Source: Caulobacter sp. HMWF025 (lineage in GTDB: Bacteria > Pseudomonadota > Alphaproteobacteria > Caulobacterales > Caulobacteraceae). From it: a stretch of DNA of 44,746 nucleotides. Numbering within the stretch: the stretch's first letter is position 1; each line of letters starts with the position of its first letter. The stretch covers positions 1 through 44,746 of the forward strand of contig NZ_QAII01000158.1 in the NCBI RefSeq assembly GCF_003060965.1. Reading direction: 5' to 3'. Of this stretch, positions 24,344 to 32,632 are shown piece by piece. The position numbers were made by a program, and so were the translations under genes. The notes below the pieces were generated by a model that was not told the DNA's origin, made no database searches, and worked only from the letters and a program-made list of their open reading frames with translations.

Positions 24344-24367
24344 CCGCCGTCCTCTAGATCTGAGCGC

Positions 24368-24685
24368 ATGAAACCGATCCGCGCCCTCTTCGTCGCCGCT
24401 GCCCTCGCCGCCGCCCTGCCGGGTGTCGCGTCGGCGCAACGCGGCCCGGACTCGCTGGGCGCCGACTGGCGGGCCCAGCAGGACCAGGCCCGCGGCGGCG
24501 TTCAGTCGGGTCGTCTCGTGCCGCTGGCCCGGGTGATCGAGCAGATCGCCCGCCGGACCCCCGGCCGCGTGCTCGACGCCGGCCTCGAAGGCCGCAACTA
24601 CCGGGTCCGGTGGGCCACCACCGACGGCCGCCGCATCGACTTCATCGTCGATGCCGAGAGCGGCCAGATCCTCAGCGCCAATTAA
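24368..24685 (+). CDS. Periplasmic PepSY-domain protein
   Basis: This 105-residue protein has a signal peptide (MKPIRALFVAAALAAALPGVASA) and one PepSY-like domain (VPLARVIEQIARRTPGRVLDAGLEGRNYRVRWATTDGRRIDFIVDAESGQIL). PepSY proteins inhibit peptidases or modulate sensors outside the membrane. It lies 12 bases before a response regulator and histidine kinase on the same strand, an arrangement seen with PhoPQ/FeuPQ-like systems, so it may tune the kinase. Confidence 0.88.
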   Translation: MKPIRALFVAAALAAALPGVASAQRGPDSLGADWRAQQDQARGGVQSGRLVPLARVIEQIARRTPGRVLDAGLEGRNYRVRWATTDGRRIDFIVDAESGQILSAN

Positions 24686-24697
24686 GGGCCTCTTTGC

Positions 24698-25375
24698 ATG
24701 CGTATCCTGCTTGTCGAGGACGATCCCGACCTGACGCGCCAGCTGAAACTGGCCCTGGCCGATGCCGGCTATGCCGTTGATCATGCGCCGGACGGGGAGG
24801 AAGCCCAGTTCCTGGGCGAGACCGAGCCCTATGACGCGGTGATCCTCGATCTCGGCCTGCCCAAGGTGGACGGCGTCTCGGTGCTGGAGCGCTGGCGGCG
24901 GGGCAATGTCGCCACGCCGGTGCTGATCCTCACCGCCCGCGCCGCCTGGAGCGACAAGGTCGCCGGCTTCGACGCCGGGGCCGATGACTATCTGGCCAAG
25001 CCGTTCCACACCGAAGAGCTGCTGGCGCGGCTGCGGGCCCTGCTGCGCCGCTCGGCCGGCCATGCCGCCCCCAGTCTGTCCTGCGGAGCCCTGCGTCTCG
25101 ACCCCCGCGCCGCCCGCGCGTCGGTCAATGGCGAGCCCCTGCGTCTGACCTCGCTGGAATACCGCCTGCTGCACTACATGATGATGCACCAGGGCCGGGT
25201 GATCGGGCGGACCGAGCTGGTCGAGCACCTGTACGACCAGGACTTCGACCGCGACTCCAACACCATCGAGGTGTTCATCGGCCGGCTGCGCAAGAAGCTG
25301 GGCTCCGACCGCATCGAGACGGTGCGTGGCCTGGGCTACCGGCTGACGCCCCTGGAAGGCGAGTCGGCGGGGTGA
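24698..25375 (+). CDS. OmpR-family response regulator (PhoP/FeuP-like)
   Basis: This 225-residue protein has a receiver domain with the acidic pair Asp8/Asp9, phosphoacceptor Asp51 (VILDLGLPKVDG), Thr79 and Lys101. The C-terminal winged helix follows (LTSLEYRLLHYMMMHQGRVIGRTELVEHLYDQDFDRDSNTIEVFIGRLRKKL). Its stop overlaps the start of the kinase gene (GTGA), so the two are co-translated. It is the likely transcriptional output of this system. Confidence 0.94.
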   Translation: MRILLVEDDPDLTRQLKLALADAGYAVDHAPDGEEAQFLGETEPYDAVILDLGLPKVDGVSVLERWRRGNVATPVLILTARAAWSDKVAGFDAGADDYLAKPFHTEELLARLRALLRRSAGHAAPSLSCGALRLDPRAARASVNGEPLRLTSLEYRLLHYMMMHQGRVIGRTELVEHLYDQDFDRDSNTIEVFIGRLRKKLGSDRIETVRGLGYRLTPLEGESAG

Positions 25376-26790
25376 GTCTTCTGACGCGCGTCCGCGACCT
25401 GCTCGCGCCGCGCAAGCGCTCGCTGGTCTTTCGCCTCGTCCTGCTGGCCAGTCTCTGGACCCTGCTGGTGGTCGCGGTGGCGGGCGTCTTCGTCAACAGC
25501 CAGTTCCGCGACGCCGGCATCCGGCGGTTCGACCAGTCGTTGTCGATGCTCACCGACGACCTCTATGCCGGCACCACGGTCGAGGACGGCGTGGTCAAGG
25601 CGCCGTTCCTGGTCGATATCCGGGCGACCCGCGCCTATTCCGGTCGCTACTGGACCCTGTTCGACAGCCCCGGCGGTGGGGTTCTGAAGGCGATCGAGCG
25701 GTCGCGGTCGCTGTTCGACAGCGACCTGATGCTCTCGTCAGCCCAGATCGACCAGCTGATGGCGTCGCCGGGCAAGACCCTGTTCCTCGACATGCGCGGT
25801 CCGCAGGACAAGCCGCTGCGCGCCGCCGCCCTTCTCGCCCGCCTGCCGGGCCACACGACTCCGGTGGTATTCCTCGCCGCCGAGGACCGCTCGCAGATCG
25901 ACGCCGATGCCGGGCGGTTCGTGCGCATCACCGCCATGGCCCTGCTGATCCTCGGCGGCGGCCTGATCCTGGCCGTGGTCGTGCAGGTCCGCTTCGGTCT
26001 CGCGCCGCTGTTCGAGCTCCGGCGTGAGGTGGCCTCGGTTCGCCGGGGCCAGACCGAGCGCCTGCATGGCCAGTATCCCGAGGAACTCGAGCCCCTGGCT
26101 GTGGAGCTGAACGCCCTTCTGGCCCACAACCAGGAAGTCGTCGAGCGCCAGCGGACCCATGTCGGCAACCTCGCTCATGCCCTGAAGACCCCGCTGTCGG
26201 TGATGCTGACCGAGGCCTCGCAGCAACCCGGCCCGCTGTCGGCGCTCGTGACCCGCCAGGCTGACGTGATGCGCGAGCAGGTCGACCATCACCTGCGCCG
26301 GGCCCGTGCGGCCGCCCGCTCGCAGACCAGCGGCGAGCGGACCCCGGTCGAGCCGATCCTTGACGAACTGGCGGTGACCCTGGAGCGGATCTTCCAGGAC
26401 AAGGCAGACGGGCAGGGGATCGAGATCGACTGGCGCTGCCCCGATGATCTCTGCTTCCAGGGCGAGAAACAGGACCTGATGGAACTGGCCGGCAATGTGA
26501 TGGAGAACGCCGGAAAGTGGTGCCGGGGGCGGATCCGGGTCATGGCAACGTCCGTCGGCGAGGCCCGCTGGAGCCTGGTCGTCGATGACGACGGGCCGGG
26601 CCTGCCGCCCGAGCGCTGGGCCGACGCGCTCAAGCGCGGCCAGCGTCTGGACGAGCATACGCCGGGATCGGGGCTCGGCCTGTCCATCGTCGATGAACTG
26701 TCCCGGGCCTACGGCGGGTCGGTGACACTCGGCGATTCCCCGCTCGGTGGCCTGCGGGTCTCGCTCGATCTGCCGCGGGCACCGGGCTAG
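25372..26790 (+). CDS. Sensor histidine kinase (PhoQ/FeuQ-like)
   Basis: This 472-residue membrane kinase has a first transmembrane helix at about residues 20-42 and a periplasmic sensor region to about 185. A second helix follows (ITAMALLILGGGLILAVVVQ), then a HAMP-like linker, the dimerisation domain with the phospho-accepting His269 in NLAHALKTPLSV, and the ATPase domain with ENAGKWCRGRI, DDDGPGLPPE and GSGLGLSIVDEL. The GTG start overlaps the regulator's stop. The HALKTPL form is typical of the PhoQ/FeuQ group, whose signals include divalent cations or periplasmic stress; the real signal is unknown. Confidence 0.92.
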   Translation: MSLLTRVRDLLAPRKRSLVFRLVLLASLWTLLVVAVAGVFVNSQFRDAGIRRFDQSLSMLTDDLYAGTTVEDGVVKAPFLVDIRATRAYSGRYWTLFDSPGGGVLKAIERSRSLFDSDLMLSSAQIDQLMASPGKTLFLDMRGPQDKPLRAAALLARLPGHTTPVVFLAAEDRSQIDADAGRFVRITAMALLILGGGLILAVVVQVRFGLAPLFELRREVASVRRGQTERLHGQYPEELEPLAVELNALLAHNQEVVERQRTHVGNLAHALKTPLSVMLTEASQQPGPLSALVTRQADVMREQVDHHLRRARAAARSQTSGERTPVEPILDELAVTLERIFQDKADGQGIEIDWRCPDDLCFQGEKQDLMELAGNVMENAGKWCRGRIRVMATSVGEARWSLVVDDDGPGLPPERWADALKRGQRLDEHTPGSGLGLSIVDELSRAYGGSVTLGDSPLGGLRVSLDLPRAPG

Positions 26791-26975
26791 AGATTCCCGT
26801 CGCACAGGCTGTGTCCAGCGGTGTCAGGGCTGGCTTTGCAAGCCTTTGCCGCATCTGAACTTTTGGCCGTCCGGATTTCCGTGTTCGGCCGAACGATTTT
26901 CACGAGATTTCGGAAAGTCTTAACCTCGTTGGCAACATGGTTGACGCTGTCGGTCCTTTGACCCGGCGGAGACTC

Positions 26976-28307
26976 ATGACCGCAATCGCTGCGCACAAAC
27001 TGCAGATCATCCGGACGCTGGTGCAAACCGCGCCCGATGCTGCGTTGCGCAGCCTCGAACTGGCTCTGTCCGGGGTCGGTGAAGTCGGCGGTCTGGCCCA
27101 GGTTCGCGGCCTGGTCGAGGTCGAGACCACCGAGCGTTTCGTCCGCAACAATGTCCTCGCGCCGATCGTGCCGCTGTGCGGGCCGCGAAAGGACGGACTG
27201 ATCCACTTTCCCCCCGTCGTTCTGGCGCGTCTCTGGAAGGCGCTGAAGACCGTCGCACCCCGCGCCGTCGAGGACGCCGCATCCCGCTGCAATCCCTGGG
27301 ATCTGGAGCAGGGGGCGCCCGAAGTCTTCGACCAGCTCTGCGCGATGGCCGTTACCGGCCTGCGTGACCCTTCGCAGACCGCTTTCGATTCGCTCCGCGA
27401 CCTGAGCGAGTGCGAGCAGTTGGCCCGCTGCCTGGAGATTTCCAGCATCGTCCGGACGACCCTGCCGAAGCTGTCGGACTGGGTCAGCAAGATGAGCGGC
27501 GAGCGGGCTGCCGCCGCGCGCTTGGCCTATCGCGACGCCTGCGCCATTCGCGACGACGCCGGTCCGATGCTGTTCGACATGATGGCGGCCCAGCTGCCGG
27601 ACGAATGGCGGATTCTGCGGATTATCTCGGCGGTCATGGACCGGCCGAACGATCGCTACATGGCCAGCTCGGAAGCTGCCTCGTTCGGTGAGAGCGTGCT
27701 GACCGACATCGAAACCTCCATTGCCATGATCCGCGATTTCGATCTCGAGCGGGGCGAGAAGATCGGGCGCGAGGCCGGCCATATCGCCCAGCGCGTGGCC
27801 TTGCAGATCATTGAGCTCGAGCAGTCCGTGAACCTCGCCAAGGACGGCCCCTGGGGCAAGCGCGTGGCGAAGTTCAAGCAGGCCATCGCCCAGGCCGCCG
27901 ACATCCGTATGGCGGCCGCCGACCGGGAACTGGCCGAAGCCCTGCCGACGCGGCCGATCTCGATCCTGGGCGGCAAGGGCGGCAAGGGAGTGGCCCTGCT
28001 CGACAATCCGCCGGACGAGCGCCGGGTGCGCCGCGCCACCGCCGCCCTGACCTTCATCGCCGAACTGCGTCCCTGCGCCGACAAGAGCGGCTATGGTACG
28101 ACGCGGATCAAGGCGCTCGAGAAGCTCAATACCCGCCTGGACCAGTATATCGAGGACGTCCTCTATGCGGCCCGGACCGGTGAGGGCGGTGATCCTGCGA
28201 TCGCCCGGCAGTATCTCGACATCGCCGCCAATCTGATTGCCTACACCCGCGATGACAAAACCGCCGAGATTGTCCGGCGCCGGGCGGCGGCGGCAATCGC
28301 GGCCTGA
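26976..28307 (+). CDS. Conserved hypothetical protein (helical, cytoplasmic)
   Basis: This protein has 443 residues from the ATG at 26976, which has GGAGA just upstream; an in-frame ATG at 26937 would add 13. It is not recognised. There is no signal peptide or membrane segment. It is almost wholly alpha-helical by pattern, with conserved-looking parts such as FVRNNVLAPIVPLCGP, DDAGPMLFDMMAAQLPDEWRILRIISAV and a basic glycine stretch SILGGKGGKGVALLDNPPDERRVRRAT. It stands alone between the two-component system and the cytochrome c maturation operon. Codon usage is that of the host chromosome. Confidence 0.82.
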   Translation: MTAIAAHKLQIIRTLVQTAPDAALRSLELALSGVGEVGGLAQVRGLVEVETTERFVRNNVLAPIVPLCGPRKDGLIHFPPVVLARLWKALKTVAPRAVEDAASRCNPWDLEQGAPEVFDQLCAMAVTGLRDPSQTAFDSLRDLSECEQLARCLEISSIVRTTLPKLSDWVSKMSGERAAAARLAYRDACAIRDDAGPMLFDMMAAQLPDEWRILRIISAVMDRPNDRYMASSEAASFGESVLTDIETSIAMIRDFDLERGEKIGREAGHIAQRVALQIIELEQSVNLAKDGPWGKRVAKFKQAIAQAADIRMAAADRELAEALPTRPISILGGKGGKGVALLDNPPDERRVRRATAALTFIAELRPCADKSGYGTTRIKALEKLNTRLDQYIEDVLYAARTGEGGDPAIARQYLDIAANLIAYTRDDKTAEIVRRRAAAAIAA

Positions 28308-28409
28308 GGCCTGTCTGCCCTCACACTCCCGGACAGCAAGTGTGCCGGAGTAACCCCTTAAGCGCTTTTTTCGCTAACGGCCGAAGCCATTCCCGGCTAA
28401 CAGGCCCTT

Positions 28410-29528
28410 ATGTTGGCATTCTGGATCTCGGCTGCGGGATTGTCGGCGGCAGCCGGCGCGCTCGTGCTGCGCAGTGCGGCGAAAAGCCGTCTCGTTGTTG
28501 CCCCTGAACGAGACGCCCAGCGTCGGCAACTGCTCGAGATCGAGCGGCTGGCCGGCCAGGGTCTTCTTGACGAGGCCGAGCGTCAGGGCGCCCGCACCGA
28601 GGCGGCCCGGCGGCTGCTGGCCTCGGCCGATCATGTCGAGGCCTGGCCCTCCGAGGGGGCTGGTCCGCGTCGCATCGCCCTGCTGACGGCCGCCCTGGCG
28701 CCGATCGCGGCCCTGGCCACCTATGTGGCCATCGGGTCCCCGGGCATGCCCGACCAGCCCTATGCCGGCCGCGTCGCCGAGTGGCGGGCCACCGATCCCG
28801 CCACCCTGGATCCGCCCCGGATTGCGGCGGTTCTGGCCTCCATCGCGGCCGAACGGCCCACCGATCCCGAGCCCCTGAAACATCTGGCCCTGGCGCGTGC
28901 CGCCTCCGGCGACCTGCCCGGAGCCGAGCAGGCCCTCCGCCGGGCCGTGCGTCTGGCCCCCGGCCGGGTCGACCTGTGGACCGCCCTTGGCGAAGTCTTC
29001 GTCTCCGAGGCCCAGGGCGAGGTCGGCCCCGATGCCCGCCTGGCCTTCGGCGAGGCGCTGAAGATCGATCCCGCTGCGCCCAGCCCGCGCTACTATCTGG
29101 CCCGTAGCCGGATCGCCGACGGTGACGTTGCCGGGGGGCTGGCCGACTGGCGCGCCCTGGCAGCAGACCTGCCGTCCGATGACCAGGGCCGCGAGCCGCT
29201 CATGCGTGAGATCGCGACCGTCGAGAAGGCCGGCGGCCTGCCTGCACCGGTGGCCCAGCCGGGCGAAACCGAGCAGGTCCAGGGCATGATCGCCGGCATG
29301 GTCGAGGGCCTGGCGACGCGGCTCAAGACCGCGCCCGATGACCCCGACGGCTGGGTGCGGCTGGTGAGAGCCTATGCCGTGATGGGCGAGACGGCCAAGC
29401 TGGCTGCGGCCCTGGCCGAGGCTTCGGCCCGCTTCTCCGGCGAGCCCAAGGTGCTGGCCGCGCTGCGTCAGGCGGCCCAGACGCCGCCGCAACCAAAAAC
29501 CGGTCAACAGGACGGGGCAAGGCCATGA
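28410..29528 (+). CDS. ccmI: Cytochrome c maturation protein CcmI (CycH)
   Basis: This 372-residue protein is the apocytochrome c chaperone of System I. Two membrane segments (residues 1-20 and about 87-107) enclose a cytoplasmic loop with a leucine-rich helix (RRQLLEIERLAGQGLLDEAERQ). A periplasmic TPR region follows (about 145-275, PEPLKHLALARAASGDLPGAEQALRRAVRLAPGR). It is first in an operon with ccmE, ccmF and ccmH; its stop overlaps the ccmE start (ATGA). Confidence 0.93.
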   Translation: MLAFWISAAGLSAAAGALVLRSAAKSRLVVAPERDAQRRQLLEIERLAGQGLLDEAERQGARTEAARRLLASADHVEAWPSEGAGPRRIALLTAALAPIAALATYVAIGSPGMPDQPYAGRVAEWRATDPATLDPPRIAAVLASIAAERPTDPEPLKHLALARAASGDLPGAEQALRRAVRLAPGRVDLWTALGEVFVSEAQGEVGPDARLAFGEALKIDPAAPSPRYYLARSRIADGDVAGGLADWRALAADLPSDDQGREPLMREIATVEKAGGLPAPVAQPGETEQVQGMIAGMVEGLATRLKTAPDDPDGWVRLVRAYAVMGETAKLAAALAEASARFSGEPKVLAALRQAAQTPPQPKTGQQDGARP

Positions 29529-30022
29529 GTTTCTGGCCGAAATCCCGCAAGGCCCGGCGTCGTCTGACGATTCTTCTCGCCATCGCCCCGGTCCTCGCCC
29601 TGGCGGTCGGACTGGCGCTGTACGGCATGCGCGACGCCATCTCGCTGTTCTACACGCCCGCCCAGGCCCAGGCGGCCAAGGTGCCGGCCGGTCGAAAGGT
29701 CCAGCTGGGCGGGCTCGTTCAGGCGGGCAGCGTCGTCAAGCACCCCGGCGGCGATGTCGAGTTCGTGGTCGCCGACCACACCGCCACGGCCCTGGTGAAA
29801 TTCCAGGGTGACCTGCCGGACCTGTTCCGTGAGGGGCAGGGCATCGTGGCCCAGGGATCGTTTGACGAGTCCGGCACCTTCATCGCCAAACAGGTCCTGG
29901 CCAAGCACGACGAGCGCTACATGCCGCGAGAAGTGTCCAAGGCCCTGAAGGAACAGGGCGAATGGCGCGGGCAGGGGGCCGGTGCTCCGGCCTATGCCGC
30001 ACCGGCCGGGGGTAAGCCATGA
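29525..30022 (+). CDS. ccmE: Cytochrome c maturation haem chaperone CcmE (CycJ)
   Basis: This 165-residue protein has an N-terminal membrane anchor (about 14-35) and a periplasmic OB-fold domain carrying the HxxxY haem-attachment motif as His128-Asp-Glu-Arg-Tyr132 in LAKHDERYMP. It binds haem covalently for delivery to CcmF/CcmH. Start and stop overlap the neighbouring genes (ATGA on both sides), so all are translated together. Confidence 0.97.
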   Translation: MSFWPKSRKARRRLTILLAIAPVLALAVGLALYGMRDAISLFYTPAQAQAAKVPAGRKVQLGGLVQAGSVVKHPGGDVEFVVADHTATALVKFQGDLPDLFREGQGIVAQGSFDESGTFIAKQVLAKHDERYMPREVSKALKEQGEWRGQGAGAPAYAAPAGGKP

Positions 30023-32001
30023 TCATCGAACTGGGCGCCTTCGCCCTGATCCTGGCCCTCGTGTTTTCGGTGCTGCAGACCGGGCTGTCCGCCGTCGGCG
30101 GGGCGCGGCGCTCGGCCGTGCTCGCCGGGGCCGGACGGGGTGCGGCCCTGGCCACCTTCCTGTGCGTGGCGGTGACCTTCGCCGCCCTGGTCCACGCCTT
30201 CGTCACGTCCGACTTCTCGGTTGCCAATGTCGCGGCCAATTCCCACACCGCCAAGCCGATGCTGTTCAAGGTGGCCGGGGCCTGGGGCAGCCATGAGGGC
30301 TCCATGCTGCTCTGGTGCCTGGTGCTGACGGGCTATGGCGCGGCCATGGCCGTGTTCGGCGCCAGCCTGCCGCCGCGCCTGCGGGCCTATGCGGTGGCGG
30401 TGCAGGGGGCGCTGGGGATCATGTTCCTGGCCTATACCGTCTTCGCCTCCAACCCGATGATCCGGCTGGTGGATCCGCCGGTCGAGGGCCGTTCGCTCAA
30501 CCCGCTTCTGCAGGACTGGGCCCTGGCCGTGCATCCGCCCTTCCTCTATGCGGGCTATGTCGGCTTCTCGGTGGTCTACAGCCTGGCCATGGGGGCCCTG
30601 ATCGAGGGCCGGGTCGATGCGGCCTGGGCCCGCTGGGTCCGGCCCTGGACCCTCGCCGCCTGGAGCCTGCTGACCATCGGCATCACCCTGGGGGCCTTCT
30701 GGGCCTATTACGAGCTGGGCTGGGGCGGCTGGTGGTTCTGGGACCCGGTCGAGAATGCCAGCTTCATGCCGTGGCTGATCGGCGCGGCGCTGCTGCACTC
30801 GGCCATCGTGCTGGAAAAGCGCGGAGCCCTGCCGGGCTGGACGGTCTTCCTGGGCCTGGCGGCCTTCACCTTCTCGATGCTGGGAGCCTTCCTCGTGCGC
30901 TCGGGCGTGCTGACCTCGGTCCACGCCTTCGCCGTCGATCCGACCCGCGGCGTGCTGCTGCTGATGATGATGGGTGTCGCGGCCGGGAGCGGGTTCCTGC
31001 TGTTTGCCCTGCGCGCGCCGTCGCTCAATTCCGGTGGCCTGTTCGCGCCGGTCAGTCGCGAAAGCGCGATCGTGCTGAACAATATCGTCCTGTCGACCGC
31101 CACGGCGACCGTCCTGCTGGGCACCCTCTATCCGCTGATCCGCGAGGCCATCGACGGCGAGGCGGTTTCGGTGGGCCCGCCGTTCTTCAACCTGACCTTT
31201 ACGCCGGTCATGCTGCTGGCCCTGGCCATCCTGCCCGCCGGGCCGCTGCTGGCCTGGAAGCGCGGCGATGCCGGAGCGGTGATGCGCCGGCTCTGGGTGG
31301 CCCTGGCGGCGGCCGCGGTGCTGGGCCTGGTGACCTACGGGCTGATCGTGCCCCGCAAGGCGCTGGCCAGCGCCGGTGTGGCCCTGGGCTTCTGGCTGAT
31401 CGGCGGGGCCCTGGCCGAGCTGGCCGAGCGGGTGAAGCTGCTGCGCGTCCCGCTGGCCCAGACCTGGCGACGGGCCACCGGCCTGCCGCGCGGGGCGTGG
31501 GGCACCACCCTGGCCCATGCCGGCATGGGCGTCTTTGTGCTCGGTGCGTCGTTCGAGACGGCCTGGCGGGTCGAGCAGGCCCAGGCGCTCAGCCTTGGAC
31601 AGTCCTTCAGACTGGGAGCCTACAGCCTGACCCTGCAGGATGTCGGCACCGTCGAGGGCCCGAACTATCTGGCCGAGCGCGGCAAGGTGGCGATCGTCGA
31701 CCAGGCCGGCCGTCTGGTCTGCGCGGCCCGTCCCGAACGCCGCTTCTATCCCACCGGCGGCCAGACCACGTCCGAGGTGCACATCTGCCCGAAGGGCCTG
31801 GACGATCTCTATATCGTTCTGGGCGAGCGCCGGGCGGGCGAGGGCGGCAAGCCGGCCTGGCTCGTGCGCGCCTATGTCAATCCGTGGGTGCGACTGATCT
31901 TCCTGGGCCCGCTGCTGATGGCGCTGGGCGGGGCCATCTCCCTGTCTGACCGGCGTATCCGGCTGGGCGTGGGCCGTCGCGCCTCGGAGACTGCCGCGTG
32001 A
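30019..32001 (+). CDS. ccmF: Haem lyase CcmF (CycK)
   Basis: This 660-residue polytopic membrane protein is of normal CcmF length. The periplasmic WWD haem-binding signature is present as WGGWWFWDPVENASFMPW (Trp235-Asp242). Conserved histidines flank it, as in AAVHPPFLYAGYVGFSV-like and GAWGSHEGSMLLW segments. It transfers haem from CcmE to apocytochrome c together with CcmH and CcmI. Its stop overlaps the ccmH GTG start. Confidence 0.97.
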   Translation: MIIELGAFALILALVFSVLQTGLSAVGGARRSAVLAGAGRGAALATFLCVAVTFAALVHAFVTSDFSVANVAANSHTAKPMLFKVAGAWGSHEGSMLLWCLVLTGYGAAMAVFGASLPPRLRAYAVAVQGALGIMFLAYTVFASNPMIRLVDPPVEGRSLNPLLQDWALAVHPPFLYAGYVGFSVVYSLAMGALIEGRVDAAWARWVRPWTLAAWSLLTIGITLGAFWAYYELGWGGWWFWDPVENASFMPWLIGAALLHSAIVLEKRGALPGWTVFLGLAAFTFSMLGAFLVRSGVLTSVHAFAVDPTRGVLLLMMMGVAAGSGFLLFALRAPSLNSGGLFAPVSRESAIVLNNIVLSTATATVLLGTLYPLIREAIDGEAVSVGPPFFNLTFTPVMLLALAILPAGPLLAWKRGDAGAVMRRLWVALAAAAVLGLVTYGLIVPRKALASAGVALGFWLIGGALAELAERVKLLRVPLAQTWRRATGLPRGAWGTTLAHAGMGVFVLGASFETAWRVEQAQALSLGQSFRLGAYSLTLQDVGTVEGPNYLAERGKVAIVDQAGRLVCAARPERRFYPTGGQTTSEVHICPKGLDDLYIVLGERRAGEGGKPAWLVRAYVNPWVRLIFLGPLLMALGGAISLSDRRIRLGVGRRASETAA

Positions 32002-32531
32002 GGGGCTCATCGCTCGGCGCCCTGCGCGCCTTCGCCCTCACCCTGACGGCGGTGGTCTGCATGGCGGCGGCTTCCGAGCCCTCGGAACGCCTGCCTGATC
32101 CGGCCCAGGAGGCCCGGGCCCGCACCCTGTTCCGCGAGGTCCGCTGCCTGGTCTGCCAGAACGAGTCGATCGACGACTCCCAGGCCGAACTGGCCGGCGA
32201 CCTGCGGCAGATCGTGCGCAAGGAAATCGCCCAGGGCCGAACCGATGCCGAGGTGCGGGCTTTCCTGGTGGCGCGCTACGGTGAGTTCGTGCTGCTGAAG
32301 CCGCCGTTCTCGGTGGGAAATGCCGCGCTTTGGCTGGCTCCTGCCGGGCTTTTGCTGGCCGGGGGCGGTCTTCTGGTTGCGCTGTTGCGCCGGCGCTCTG
32401 CGGCCGGATCCGCTGAAACCGCCGAGGTGGACGCCCTGTCAGCCGAGGAAGAAGCCCGCCTCGCGGTTCTGCTGGAGGGCGACGGCCACGATTGCGCCGA
32501 AAAGGGGTCGCAAGAAGACCCTCCCGCGTGA
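31998..32531 (+). CDS. ccmH: Cytochrome c maturation thioreductase CcmH (CycL)
   Basis: This 177-residue protein has a signal/anchor region and then the redox motif Cys50-Leu-Val-Cys53 in RCLVCQNESIDDS that reduces apocytochrome thiols. A transmembrane helix (about 110-132) and a short acidic tail follow. In many bacteria ccmG (the thioredoxin-like partner) sits between ccmF and ccmH; here it is absent and must lie elsewhere. Confidence 0.95.
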   Translation: MRGSSLGALRAFALTLTAVVCMAAASEPSERLPDPAQEARARTLFREVRCLVCQNESIDDSQAELAGDLRQIVRKEIAQGRTDAEVRAFLVARYGEFVLLKPPFSVGNAALWLAPAGLLLAGGGLLVALLRRRSAAGSAETAEVDALSAEEEARLAVLLEGDGHDCAEKGSQEDPPA

Positions 32532-32632
32532 TGCAAAGATGTTTCAGGAACCATTGCGCGATATCCGTTCGAGACTAGGTTCTGCAGTGACAGGTCCCGG
32601 CGCCGAGCGCCGCGGGTGAGGAAAGACAAGAG

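Noticed and set aside
29992-32010. Long open frame of 672 codons on the minus strand
   Set aside because: It is antisense to ccmF, with low-complexity Gln/Arg/Gly composition; a shadow of the real gene.
32547-32569. GGAAC...CGTT upstream of degP as a general-stress (EcfG/SigT) promoter
   Set aside because: The spacer is 14 bases, shorter than the 16-17 expected for that sigma factor.
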